Shown: in pieces, positions 8,424-16,739 of the stretch
Layout of the letters: each line of letters begins with the position of its first letter
Position numbering within the stretch: position 1 is the first letter of the stretch
NCBI RefSeq assembly: GCF_017875325.1
Contig: NZ_JAGGMN010000001.1
Span: 496,001 to 560,000 of the forward strand
Direction: 5' to 3'
Length of the DNA stretch: 64,000 nt
DNA from: Methanofollis sp. W23
GTDB taxonomy: Archaea > Halobacteriota > Methanomicrobia > Methanomicrobiales > Methanofollaceae
Made by a program: the position numbers and the translations under genes
The notes under the pieces: model-generated
The model's database searches: none
Seen by the model: only the letters and a program-made list of their open reading frames with translations
Told to the model about the DNA's origin: nothing

Positions 8424-8502
8424 AAATCGTTTCACTACAGCGTGTCCGATACTGACGCTGCCCGAACATCTGGTGGCGCAGACAATTGGACCGGGCCTAC
8501 AC
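8424..8502 (-). pseudogene. Relic of the maturation-protease gene start in spacer 3
   Basis: On the minus strand, just after the stop of binding-protein copy 3 and a run of T, the DNA aligns with the first part of the protease gene at 7385. The best-matching piece is GGGCAGCGTCAGTATCGG (relic) against GGGCAATGACGGCGTCGG (gene), and ACACGCTGTAGTGAAACG continues the alignment. The start codon is GTG and the frame is closed by stops. This is what tandem duplication of a binding-protein gene plus the 5' end of its downstream neighbour would leave. Confidence 0.6.
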
Positions 8503-8542
8503 CTGAAAAAAAGGAAGTCAGTATTATTATAGTTTTATATTC

Positions 8543-9430
8543 TCATGCCGTCTTCCCGAGCCAGGCATCGACCTGCTCAGGATGGGCCTCGACCCACTTC
8601 GCCGCCGCATCTTCGGCCTTCATGCCATCTTCGATATCAAGCATCACGGTGTTCATATCCTCGGCAGTCCAGTGGAACCGTTCGAGGATCGCGTAGGCCT
8701 CGGGGTCGTCCTCGGCCAGGCCAGGACGTGCAAAGGTGGCGATATACTCGTCCTTCCCAAAGACGTCCTGGGGTTCGTCCAGGAACTTCAGGTCCCAGCG
8801 TGCGAACTTCCAGTGCGGCACCCATCCCGTGACCACGACCCATTCGTCGCGGTCGACCCCTCTCTTCAGGGCGCTGACCATCCCGGCAGTGGAACTCGGG
8901 ACCAGTTCATAGTCCAGGCCATAGGCTTCGATCAATTTCTCGGCCGTATGCATGGTCCCTGAACCTGGGTCGATCCCATAGATCTTGCCGCCGAACTTCT
9001 CTTTGACGGCCGGGTCGTTGAGGTCTTCCACCGAGTCGATGGTCACATAGGTCGGGACGACCAGTCCGATGAGCGCCCCGCCTTCGAGGTTCTTTCTGAC
9101 CAGGTCGATCTGGTCGCCGTACTTGTCCCAGTACGTCTTCTGCGTCACCGGGAGCCATCCTGAGACCGAACAGTCGATGCTTCCCTGTGCCAGTCCCTCG
9201 AAGAGAGGGGCAGCGTCGATAGCAGTGATGGTGACATCATAGCCTGCTTTCTCAAAGACCTGCTTGATCACGTTGGTGCTTGCGATCTCAGAGTCCCAGA
9301 GGACGTATCCAATAGAGATCGACTTCTGTTCGGAAGACTGTGCACCTTCACCTGTGCATCCGGCAGTGAAAGCCGATGCAACAACAAGGAAGCCGATAAA
9401 GAGGTATACAAGACCTTTGATATGTTTCAT
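8543..9430 (-). CDS. Glycine-betaine-type substrate-binding lipoprotein, copy 3
   Basis: The 295-residue lipoprotein has signal MKHIKGLVYLFIGFLVVASA followed by AGC. It carries the GYVLWDSEIASTN, VSGWLPVTQ and GWVPHWKF ligand motifs of betaine-binding OpuAC proteins. It has the clearest start of the four copies (ATG 9428-9430). It is closely related to copies 1 and 4 in this cluster. A T-rich tract (CCTTTTTTT, 8506-8514 on the plus strand as A) follows its stop and could act as an archaeal transcription terminator. Confidence 0.9.
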   Translation of the reverse strand: MKHIKGLVYLFIGFLVVASAFTAGCTGEGAQSSEQKSISIGYVLWDSEIASTNVIKQVFEKAGYDVTITAIDAAPLFEGLAQGSIDCSVSGWLPVTQKTYWDKYGDQIDLVRKNLEGGALIGLVVPTYVTIDSVEDLNDPAVKEKFGGKIYGIDPGSGTMHTAEKLIEAYGLDYELVPSSTAGMVSALKRGVDRDEWVVVTGWVPHWKFARWDLKFLDEPQDVFGKDEYIATFARPGLAEDDPEAYAILERFHWTAEDMNTVMLDIEDGMKAEDAAAKWVEAHPEQVDAWLGKTA

Positions 9431-9559
9431 TCAATCACACAGCACTGCAAGATCACGCTCATGCAGTATGAGCGGGCTAAAGTCCAGGGCCAGACCGGGG
9501 TGCTGAACGGTGGTTGCACTCTTCGCCCCGGTTGCCCTCTGGCGTTTCACCAAGAAATA

Positions 9560-9634
9560 TGCTAGATGTTGGCTACGTGTCCGATGCCATTTGTTCAGAT
9601 AATGGTTGAGAGAGGCGATGGCCCGGACTTTTAC
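9560..9634 (-). pseudogene. Relic of the maturation-protease gene start in spacer 2
   Basis: Reading down the minus strand from 9634, GTAAAAGTCCGGGCCATCGCC corresponds in its central part to the protease start ATGAAGGTCCGTATTATC. After a small shift, the codons for N-G-I-G-H-V-A match the N-D-G-V-G-H-A metal motif of the intact gene. The start codon and the frame are destroyed. Confidence 0.55.
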
Positions 9635-9662
9635 CCAAAAAGTAGAATGGTTGTCTATCTTT

Positions 9663-10547
9663 TTATGCTTTGCTGCCGGTCCAGGCCTCGACCTGGTCGG
9701 GATGACTCTGTACCCACTTCTCTGCTGCCTCCTCAGGCGTCATGCCGTGCTCTTCCATGTCATACATCACCGAGGCCATATCTTCGGGCGTCCAGGTGAA
9801 ACGTTCCAGGACCGCATAAAGGTCGGGCATCTTGTCTTTGAGTCCCTGCCGGGCGTAGGTGGCGATGTATTCCTCGTCGCCGTACACGTTCTCCGGGTCC
9901 TCAAGGTACTTCAGGTCCCACCTGATGAACTTCCAGTGCGGCGACCATGCGGTGACCACGACCCACTCGTCCCGATCGATCGCAGACTTCAACGATGCAA
10001 GCATCCCCACCTCGCTGCCAGACTGGAGCGTATACTCAAGGCCGTACGCCTCGATCGCCTCGTCGGTCCCCTGCATGATCCCGGCGCCGGGTTCGATGCC
10101 GATGATCGTCCCGTCGAATTTATCCCTGACCCCGTTCAGTTCATCGATCGAGTCGATGGGGACATACGTGGGGACGGCAAGTCCGCACCGTGTCCCGATG
10201 AGGTTCTTGCGTACAAAATCGATCTTGTCCTCGTACTTGTCCAGATAATTTCCATGGCAGGTCGGGAGCCATGCATCCACGATGAAGTCCACATCGCCAC
10301 TGGCGACGGCCGCCCAGGCGATCCCGACATCCACCTCCTTGATAGTGATGGCATATCCGGCGTCTTCAAGCACCTCTTTGAGCACATGGGCACTCGACTG
10401 CGCCGTCCCGTAGGGGGTGCTGACAAGGGTCGCTTCTTTTTCGACGCTACTCACGTCTCCGCCGGTGCCGGTACACCCGGTGATGAGGACACAGGCAACG
10501 GCAAGGAGACCGATAACAAAAATTATGCAACTTTTTCTCATGTTCAT
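9663..10547 (-). CDS. Substrate-binding lipoprotein, copy 2 (divergent pocket)
   Basis: The OpuAC-like lipoprotein (294 residues) has signal peptide and lipobox LLAVACVLITGC. Unlike the other three copies it lacks GYVLWDSEIAST at the start of the mature domain and has STPYGTAQSSAHV instead. The remaining pocket motifs are VDAWLPTCH and AWSPHWKF. This suggests a different ligand or affinity. ATG 10547 or 10541 could be the start, and TTG 10550 is also possible. It lies between copies 1 and 3 in the same orientation. Confidence 0.87.
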   Translation of the reverse strand: MNMRKSCIIFVIGLLAVACVLITGCTGTGGDVSSVEKEATLVSTPYGTAQSSAHVLKEVLEDAGYAITIKEVDVGIAWAAVASGDVDFIVDAWLPTCHGNYLDKYEDKIDFVRKNLIGTRCGLAVPTYVPIDSIDELNGVRDKFDGTIIGIEPGAGIMQGTDEAIEAYGLEYTLQSGSEVGMLASLKSAIDRDEWVVVTAWSPHWKFIRWDLKYLEDPENVYGDEEYIATYARQGLKDKMPDLYAVLERFTWTPEDMASVMYDMEEHGMTPEEAAEKWVQSHPDQVEAWTGSKA

Positions 10548-10650
10548 CAATCAAGATAGAAATTGTGTTCGTCGGTCGGTACGACTGAGCGCCATGGCTC
10601 AGGTTCATCCGGTCGGGAACAATTCGCCGGTCTCTTGCAGTGCAGAGTTC

Positions 10651-10722
10651 TCAGGGAAAGAGATGTCCGATATCGTCGTTGCGTGTCGTCGATGTGTAAT
10701 AGGCGATGGTCCGGACCTTCAT
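10651..10722 (-). pseudogene. Relic of the maturation-protease gene start in spacer 1
   Basis: This is the best preserved relic. From ATG 10720-10722 it reads MKVRTIAYYTSTTRNDDIGH then LFP and a stop, against MKVRIITCGNPYMGNDGVGH of the intact protease at 7385. It follows the stop of binding-protein copy 1 after CCTTTTTCTTTTTTT at almost the same distance (24 bases) as the real gene follows copy 4. Confidence 0.7.
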
Positions 10723-10745
10723 CAAAAAAAGAAAAAGGAAGACAG

Positions 10746-11627
10746 TTACGCCTTCCCGAGCCAGGCGTCGACCTGGTCTGGGTGGGCGTCGATCCACTTC
10801 TTTGCGGCGTCCTCATGGGACATGCCCTCCTCGATATCGAGCATCACCGACTCCATGTCTTCAGGAGTCCAGTAGAAGCGTTCGAGGATCGCGTAGGCCT
10901 CGGGGTCGTCCTCGGCAAGGCCAGGACGTGCAAGCGTGCCGAGATACTCCTCGCCGCCAAAGACGCCTTTCGGGTCCTCAAGGTACTTCAGGTCCCAGCG
11001 GGAGAACTTCCAGTGTGGGGTCCACCCGGTGACCACGACCCATTCGGCCCGGTCGACCGACTTCTTCAGGGCTGAGGCCATGCCGGCGCTTGAACTGTAG
11101 ACAAGGTCATAGTCGAGGTCGTATTCCTCGATTGCGTCCTCGGCATTATTAACGACCCCGGCACCGGCGTCGATGCCGACGATCTTCCCGTCGAACTTGT
11201 CCTTGACCTCGTTCATCTCTTCGATGGAGTCGATGGTCACATAGGTCGGGACGACCAGGCCGATCTTGGCGCCTTCAAGGTTTTTCCTGACAAAGTCGAG
11301 CTGGTCCCCGTACTCGTCCATGTAGACCTTCTGGGTCCTGGGGAGCCAGGCGGAGACGGTGCAGTCCACGTCGCCGCTGACGATGGCCTGGTAGAGCGGC
11401 GCAGCGTCGACGGCCGTGATGGTGACGTCATATCCGGCCTTCTCGAAGACCTGCTTGACCACGTTGGTGCTCGCGATCTCGGAGTCCCAGAGGACATACC
11501 CGATGGAGATCGATTTCTGTTCTGATGGTTGTGCGTCTCCGCCGCTGCCGGTGCACCCGGCGCTGAGGACGAGTGCCACGGCAAGGAGGCCGCAGAGGAT
11601 GAATCCGATTCTGCTGTTCTGTTTCAT
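10746..11627 (-). CDS. opuAC: Glycine-betaine-type substrate-binding lipoprotein, copy 1
   Basis: The 293-residue lipoprotein has lipobox AVALVLSAGC. Its GYVLWDSEIASTN, VSAWLPRTQ and GWTPHWKF motifs place aromatic residues for quaternary-amine binding. It is the copy directly downstream of the permease gene (16 bases) and so probably the original partner in the operon. ATG 11627 (MKQNSR) is preferred, and a GTG three codons upstream is possible. The T-rich tract just after its stop may end much of the transcription, allowing different expression of the later copies. Confidence 0.9.
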   Translation of the reverse strand: MKQNSRIGFILCGLLAVALVLSAGCTGSGGDAQPSEQKSISIGYVLWDSEIASTNVVKQVFEKAGYDVTITAVDAAPLYQAIVSGDVDCTVSAWLPRTQKVYMDEYGDQLDFVRKNLEGAKIGLVVPTYVTIDSIEEMNEVKDKFDGKIVGIDAGAGVVNNAEDAIEEYDLDYDLVYSSSAGMASALKKSVDRAEWVVVTGWTPHWKFSRWDLKYLEDPKGVFGGEEYLGTLARPGLAEDDPEAYAILERFYWTPEDMESVMLDIEEGMSHEDAAKKWIDAHPDQVDAWLGKA

Positions 11628-11642
11628 GATAATCACTGATAA

Positions 11643-12494
11643 TTATTGTTCAGTACGTTTGGGGGCGAGGCTCTGGGTCACCCGGTCGAGGATGATCGCG
11701 ATGATCACGATCGCAAGCCCGCCTTCGAACCCGAGGCCGATGTCGAGACGCTGGATTCCCTCGAGCACCTTGTAGCCGAGACCCTGGGCCCCGATCATGG
11801 CGGCGATGACCACCATCGAGAGGGCCATCATGATGCCCTGGTTGATGCCCGCCATGATCGTCGGCAGGGCGACCGGCAGCTGCACCTTGATCAGTTTCTG
11901 TCTCTCGGTCGTACCAAAGGCGTCGGCAAGTTCGATCAGTTCCCTGGGCACCTGCTGGATCCCGAGGGCCGTGAGCCTGACCACCGGCGGCATCGCAAAG
12001 ATGACGGTGGCGATCATGCCTGGTACATTCCCGAGGCCGAAGAAGACCACGGCCGGGATGAGATACACGAAGGCCGGCATCGTCTGCATGAAGTCAAGGC
12101 ATGGCTTGATGAGCCGGTGGGTGGTCTCTGAACGCGCTGCCAGGATCCCGGTTGGGATCCCGATTATGAGCGCAAAGAGTGTGGACGCCAGGACCAGGGC
12201 AAGCGTCTCCATCGCCAGGGACCAGAGTTGGAGGTCCCAGATGAGCAAGAGCCCGACCGCCGAACCGATGGCGAGTTTGGTATCGCGTTTGGTGACAAGC
12301 CAGATAAGCACCGCCGCAACGGCGATGAAGACCGGGGCCGGGAGGATGAGAAGGACATATTTCATCCCCTCGATGATCCAGTCCAGCCCGTCGCTGATCC
12401 AGTCCAGGACGACGGCAAAATTGATCTCGATCCATTCGACGAGGGCCTCGACGGCGTCGCCGAGCGGGATCTTGGGGAGTTCAAACCCGTTCAT
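11643..12494 (-). CDS. opuAB: Glycine betaine/proline-type ABC transporter permease
   Basis: The 283-residue inner-membrane permease is of the ProW/OpuAB type. After an amphipathic N-terminus there are several membrane segments and the cytoplasmic EAA-type loop ELADAFGTTERQKLIKVQLP, which docks on the ATPase, followed by PTIMAGINQGIMMALSMVV. The start ATG overlaps the ATPase stop by four bases (12491-12494), so the two are translationally coupled. It imports osmolytes together with the ATPase encoded upstream and one or more of the four binding proteins. Confidence 0.92.
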   Translation of the reverse strand: MNGFELPKIPLGDAVEALVEWIEINFAVVLDWISDGLDWIIEGMKYVLLILPAPVFIAVAAVLIWLVTKRDTKLAIGSAVGLLLIWDLQLWSLAMETLALVLASTLFALIIGIPTGILAARSETTHRLIKPCLDFMQTMPAFVYLIPAVVFFGLGNVPGMIATVIFAMPPVVRLTALGIQQVPRELIELADAFGTTERQKLIKVQLPVALPTIMAGINQGIMMALSMVVIAAMIGAQGLGYKVLEGIQRLDIGLGFEGGLAIVIIAIILDRVTQSLAPKRTEQ

Positions 12495-13714
12495 TCTTCA
12501 TCTTCCTCCTCACCGCTGGCGGTGACGTCAAGGGCCCCGAGGAGCGACCCCCTGACAATGACTCCCCTGAGCCGGTTGTTCTCGTCGACGACCGCGACCG
12601 GGTACTGGGTCGTGGCCACGAGCCCCATCAGGTCACGGACCGGGGTGTCGGGGGCCGTGACCGGGGTGTCGGTAATGAGAATATCCTCGATGTTGGTCTT
12701 CTTTGCTCGTGCCGCGGCGACCGCATCTTCAACGGTCACCATGCCTCTGAAGGTCTTCCCCTTCCCGACCGCAAAGATCGTCGAGATCCCGTGGTCTTCC
12801 ATCAGTTTCATGGCGACCCTGGGACCTGAGACGATCGAGACTACCGGGTCGGGGTTTTTCATAACGCCTTCGGCGGTGAGCACCTTGGTCATGTCGACCC
12901 CGGCGACAAAGCTTGTCACATAGTCGTCGGCCGGGGAGGTGAGGATCTCCTCGGGCGTGCCGACCTGGACGACGGACCCATCTTTCATCAGGGCGATCCG
13001 GTCCCCGAGTTTGAGGGCCTCGTCGAGGTCGTGGGTCACGAAGATGATCGTCTTGTTCAGTTCGTTCTGGAGGTCGAGGAGTTCGTCCTGCATCCCGGTC
13101 CTGATAATGGGGTCGAGGGCGCTGAAGGCCTCGTCCATCAGGAGGATGTCAGGGTCGCTTGCAAGTGCACGGGCCAGACCGACCCGCTGCTTCATCCCGC
13201 CTGAGAGGGCGTCAGGTATGCTCTCCTCGTATCCGGAAAGCCCGACCATCTCGATGGTCTTCTTTGCCTTTTCAAGCCGTTCTTCCTCTGGCATCCCCTG
13301 GACTTCCAGTCCGAAGGCGACATTCTCGATGACGCTCCGGTGCGGAAGGAGGGCAAAGTTCTGGAAGACCATGCCCAGTTTCTTCCGTCGTACGTCCCTG
13401 AGTGCGTCCTCGTCGAGCGAGGCGATGTCGGTGCCGTCGATGAGAACCTCTCCTGAGGTCGGTTTGATCAATCGGTTTGTACACCTGAGAAGAGTAGACT
13501 TGCCTGAGCCTGAGAGGCCCATGACCACAAAAATTTCACCCTCTTGGATCGAGAGGTTCACGTCCCTGAGACCGATGGTCTGTCCGGTTTTGTCCAGGAT
13601 ATCCTCTTTGGAATGTCCTTCTTTCACCAGAGCGAAGGCATCGGTGGGATGTTTTCCGAAAATTTTATACAATGATCTGATGACGAGTTTGGGTTTTACC
13701 ATCTCCTGATTCAT
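12491..13714 (-). CDS. opuAA: Glycine betaine/proline-type ABC transporter ATPase with CBS domains
   Basis: The 407-residue ATPase shows Walker A GLSGSGKST, the signature LSGGMKQRVGLARAL and Walker B ILLMDEAFSALDP. A C-terminal pair of CBS domains (from about residue 285) follows, as in OpuA-type transporters where CBS domains sense ionic strength. The start ATG 13714 has GGAGG at 13721-13725 (six-base spacing). It is the first gene of the osmolyte operon. The 310-base upstream region contains a TATA-like stretch and a strong palindrome. Confidence 0.93.
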   Translation of the reverse strand: MNQEMVKPKLVIRSLYKIFGKHPTDAFALVKEGHSKEDILDKTGQTIGLRDVNLSIQEGEIFVVMGLSGSGKSTLLRCTNRLIKPTSGEVLIDGTDIASLDEDALRDVRRKKLGMVFQNFALLPHRSVIENVAFGLEVQGMPEEERLEKAKKTIEMVGLSGYEESIPDALSGGMKQRVGLARALASDPDILLMDEAFSALDPIIRTGMQDELLDLQNELNKTIIFVTHDLDEALKLGDRIALMKDGSVVQVGTPEEILTSPADDYVTSFVAGVDMTKVLTAEGVMKNPDPVVSIVSGPRVAMKLMEDHGISTIFAVGKGKTFRGMVTVEDAVAAARAKKTNIEDILITDTPVTAPDTPVRDLMGLVATTQYPVAVVDENNRLRGVIVRGSLLGALDVTASGEEEDEE

Positions 13715-14025
13715 GAAAACCTCCGCTGAGCGGTAACTAGATCCCCGCGATTGATACGTGCATTACAGGTGTACCCGGACAATGCAGGTGTTCTGCTAAA
13801 CCCTATCAGGACCCATTGTTGAACCCCTGTGAAAGGCGTCCAAAACGAGGTAATATTTGTGTTCTGACAGTGAGCAGGGACCTTTTGTTCTGGTTGTTCA
13901 TTACGTTTGAAGTAAGATTATAAATATATTTTTCATCTGAATTATATAGGATAAGTTTATGAGCGCCTGGTGGGCGCTCATATGGAAGGCTTATTTTGCC
14001 GGGATGTAAATATTAGAACGGTGGT
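13715..14025. promoter_or_regulatory. Divergent control region with a 10-bp-arm palindrome (13958-13982)
   Basis: The region between opuAA (minus) and the ACT gene (plus) turns AT-rich at 13912-13955 (TTATAAATATATTTTTC at about 13918-13934), which can supply TATA boxes. Immediately after it, TATGAGCGCC (13958-13967) is perfectly repeated in inverted form as GGCGCTCATA (13973-13982) with a 5-base loop. It could be a repressor operator for the plus-strand gene or an RNA hairpin in its leader. No repressor gene adjoins it. Confidence 0.5.
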
Positions 14026-14532
14026 TTGTTGCAGGTTTCCATGAAGATCGAGGTGAAAGATGCTCCCGGGCAACTGGTAGACGCCCTGCAGCCGATCTCT
14101 GAGGTCGGCGGGAACATCATGGCAGTCATTCATGAGTGGGACCCGACGCTGAGGCCGAAGACGCGTATCGTCCAGGTGGTCCTTGAGATCACCGACGAGC
14201 GTCTCGACGACCTTGTCAGGACTCTCAAGGACCGGGGTGTCTCGATCCTGGGGATCGGCGAGGAACAACTCCTGATGAAGAGGAGCGTCATTATGATCGG
14301 GCATATTATGCACACCGATCTCTCCGACACGGTCGGGTCGATCGACCAGACCGGGTTTGCCGAGGTGGTGGAGATGCATGTGACCATGCCAGGCATCAAC
14401 CGGCGGTCCTCGGCCCTTCTCACGATATCTGCAACCAATGAGGAGAGTATGGAACGCGCAATGGAGACCCTCAGATCGGTGGCCAGGGAGAAGAATCTGC
14501 TCATGGTCGAGACGATGGAGGAGGCCGCATGA
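14026..14532 (+). CDS. ACT-domain amino-acid-binding protein
   Basis: The protein of about 165 residues is built from two ACT-like modules. The first is recognised by IEVKDAPGQLVDALQPISEVGGNI and contains the DxPGxL ligand turn. The start is uncertain: TTG 14026, TTG 14029 (GGTGG at 14020-14024 upstream) or ATG 14041; I give the longest. Its stop overlaps the homoserine dehydrogenase start by four bases, so a role in sensing an aspartate-family amino acid such as threonine and regulating that enzyme is a reasonable inference. Confidence 0.82.
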   Translation: MLQVSMKIEVKDAPGQLVDALQPISEVGGNIMAVIHEWDPTLRPKTRIVQVVLEITDERLDDLVRTLKDRGVSILGIGEEQLLMKRSVIMIGHIMHTDLSDTVGSIDQTGFAEVVEMHVTMPGINRRSSALLTISATNEESMERAMETLRSVAREKNLLMVETMEEAA

Positions 14533-15515
14533 GAGTCGCGGTCCTTGGCATGGGGTCGGTCGGCCGCGGCGTCGTCTCGGTGATCGCCGAGAAAGGACTC
14601 GGGCTGACGGTCACCGGGCTTGCCGACTCGAAGAGTGGACTGATCGAGCCTGAGGGCATCGACCTTGCAGCCGCTCTGGAACAGAAGAGGACAACCGGGC
14701 GCTGCGGCGACCCGGCGATCTCGGCGATGGAGATCGTGGCACGCGGCGAGTATGATATCCTGGTGGAGGTGACCCCCACTGATATCAAGAGCGGGGAACC
14801 TGGTCTCACCGCGATCAGGACGGCCCTCTCGATGGGGAAGCATGTGGTCACCTCGAACAAGGGGCCGATCGCCCTCAAATACAGGGAACTGATGAATCTC
14901 GCCAGGGAGCACGGGGTGCAACTGCGGTACGAGGCGACGGTCTGCGGGGCTATCCCGATCATCCAGACGCTCCAGCACGGGCTTGCCGGGAACACGGTCA
15001 AGGCCGTCTATGGGGTCATGAACGGCACCTGCAATTATATTCTCACCAGGATGGCCGACGAGGGGTTGACCTACGAGCAGGCCCTCGACGAGGCCCGGGA
15101 GATGGGGTATGCCGAGGCCGACCCGACCTTCGACGTGAAGGGGATCGACGCCGCCCTGAAACTGGTCATCCTGGCCAATACGATCTGGAAGAATGGTGCC
15201 ACCCTGGCCGATGTCGACTGTACGGGCATCGACCTCCTGACGGTGGAGGCCCTTGCCCTTGCCGAGAGAAAAAACTGCACCATCAGGCTCATCGGCGAGG
15301 TGGTGCCTGAGAAGGGGGTGCTCAGGGTCTCCCCCAGGATCCTCCCGAAGAAGCACCCGCTGGTCGTCCGCGACAACCTCAACGCCGTGACGGTGGTCAC
15401 CGACCTGGCCGGGGCGGTCACCGAGGTCGGGAAGGGGGCGGGGTCGGTCGAGACGGCAAGTGCGGTCATCGGCGACCTGCTCTTTATCAAACAGTGTCAT
15501 GTCGAGGGTCATTGA
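14529..15515 (+). CDS. hom: Homoserine dehydrogenase
   Basis: The 328-residue enzyme reduces aspartate semialdehyde to homoserine with NAD(P)H for threonine and methionine synthesis. It has an N-terminal Rossmann motif GMGSVGRG, the VVTSNKGPIA segment, the catalytic-domain signature GVMNGTCNYILTRM, and the YAEADPTFDVKGIDAALK block with its substrate-binding Asp and Lys. It lacks its own C-terminal ACT domain. The ACT protein encoded just upstream, overlapping by four bases, may supply that function. Confidence 0.93.
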   Translation: MRVAVLGMGSVGRGVVSVIAEKGLGLTVTGLADSKSGLIEPEGIDLAAALEQKRTTGRCGDPAISAMEIVARGEYDILVEVTPTDIKSGEPGLTAIRTALSMGKHVVTSNKGPIALKYRELMNLAREHGVQLRYEATVCGAIPIIQTLQHGLAGNTVKAVYGVMNGTCNYILTRMADEGLTYEQALDEAREMGYAEADPTFDVKGIDAALKLVILANTIWKNGATLADVDCTGIDLLTVEALALAERKNCTIRLIGEVVPEKGVLRVSPRILPKKHPLVVRDNLNAVTVVTDLAGAVTEVGKGAGSVETASAVIGDLLFIKQCHVEGH

Positions 15516-16620
15516 GAGACGGCGGGAACTTCTCGCTGTGATGCGCAGGCTAACACTGGAACGGGGACACTTCACGGTTCCCGAGGTGATGAAACTCTGC
15601 ATGCTCCCGCGAAGCACGGTCCAGGACTGGGTGACCCGGCTCCTCGAAGAGGGGTGTATCGTGCAGAAGGAGGAGCGGCGCGGGCGGCACCCGGCGGTCT
15701 ATGCGGCGGCCTCGGCCCTGCCGGCAAGCGCGTGCCGACGGATCTTCACGACGGTCGACGGCGACCTGGTGGAGTGCTATCACGAATGTCTGAGTAGCGG
15801 GTGTGCGGCATTCTGCGCGTATCATCATGCCCTTGCTGGCGGGCCGCTGGTGCATGTGCAGCGGGACGGGACGCTGCTGCGCGAGTGCGGGGTCATCTCC
15901 GAGCACGACGAGGTCGAGATCGGGCTTGCCCCGTTGCCGGCGGTCGGGGTGGTCGGGATCAGGCGCGAGGGCGACGAGGTCGTGCAACAGATCCGGTGCG
16001 TTGGCGGCCCGGCTTACTCGCTCACCGACCAGATGGCTGAGGCCGAGGGGGTCTGCGGGGTCGAGGCGCGGCAACGCGGGCGGACGATCGAGGGCGAGGT
16101 GCGGACGCGGGCCCTGGCCCATCTCGGGATCGGGGTCGACGATACCGACGCCCCGGGCGGGGGCGCGACCTTCGCCCTGGCCCTGGCCCTCCTCCAGCAC
16201 CTGAGCACGATCAAGGGTGTGATCCCGATCGGTCACCAGGTGGCGATGCTCAAGCCAGACCTGCCTGAGCGGACGGCCGGGAACTCGTGCAGTTATATCG
16301 AACTCGCGGTGGAGCCTGGCAGGGTCGAGGAGGTCACCGAGCGGGCGGTCCGTTTTGTCTCGGCCGAGGCGCTCTCCCCTGAGTGGGGGATCGCGGTGCG
16401 GGAGGGGTTCAGGCTCCTGCCCGACCTCCGGGACTTTGGGGTGCGGGCACGCAAAGAGCGGGTCACCCCTGACGAGGCGTGGGGCCTCGCGGCCGGGAGC
16501 GGCATCCTCCTCAGGGGTGGGCGCGGGGTCGTCGGCGCCCTGGCGGCGGTGGCCCTGCGGGGGGTGCCGGTCGGGGCGTTGCTGGACCCGTTTGCCGGGA
16601 TTGATGAGCGACCGGAATAA
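15499..16620 (+). CDS. Winged-helix protein fused to a TiaS/methanogenesis-marker-11-like domain
   Basis: The 373-residue protein has two parts. Residues 1-75 look like a winged helix (FTVPEVMKLCMLPRSTVQDW with a basic wing). The rest resembles methanogenesis marker 11/TiaS proteins: CRRIFTTVDGDLVECYHEC, then LGIGVDDTDAPGGGATF (the GxDDTD nucleotide-binding motif), NSCSYIELA, and RKERVTPDEAW...LLRGGRGVVGALAAV. TiaS makes agmatidine in tRNA-Ile2; marker 11 has no known function. The HTH makes a DNA-binding or RNA-binding regulator possible. The start is ATG 15499, overlapping the end of hom by 17 bases, which makes it the third gene of the ACT-hom operon. Confidence 0.75.
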   Translation: MSRVIERRRELLAVMRRLTLERGHFTVPEVMKLCMLPRSTVQDWVTRLLEEGCIVQKEERRGRHPAVYAAASALPASACRRIFTTVDGDLVECYHECLSSGCAAFCAYHHALAGGPLVHVQRDGTLLRECGVISEHDEVEIGLAPLPAVGVVGIRREGDEVVQQIRCVGGPAYSLTDQMAEAEGVCGVEARQRGRTIEGEVRTRALAHLGIGVDDTDAPGGGATFALALALLQHLSTIKGVIPIGHQVAMLKPDLPERTAGNSCSYIELAVEPGRVEEVTERAVRFVSAEALSPEWGIAVREGFRLLPDLRDFGVRARKERVTPDEAWGLAAGSGILLRGGRGVVGALAAVALRGVPVGALLDPFAGIDERPE

Positions 16621-16739
16621 TTTTTTTCAGGATCAGCCGCCGTCTCATATTTTAGTGTCGAAGGCACGTTGCTCCAGACAGAAAAGAGGGCGAAGCATTT
16701 TTTCGGGTTTTATCGTGGCGCCTCTGAGAGTCCACTCTC

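Noticed and set aside
14130-15617. A 495-codon minus-strand frame opposite the ACT and hom genes
   Set aside because: It lies wholly antisense to two confident genes and has no ribosome site or family features.
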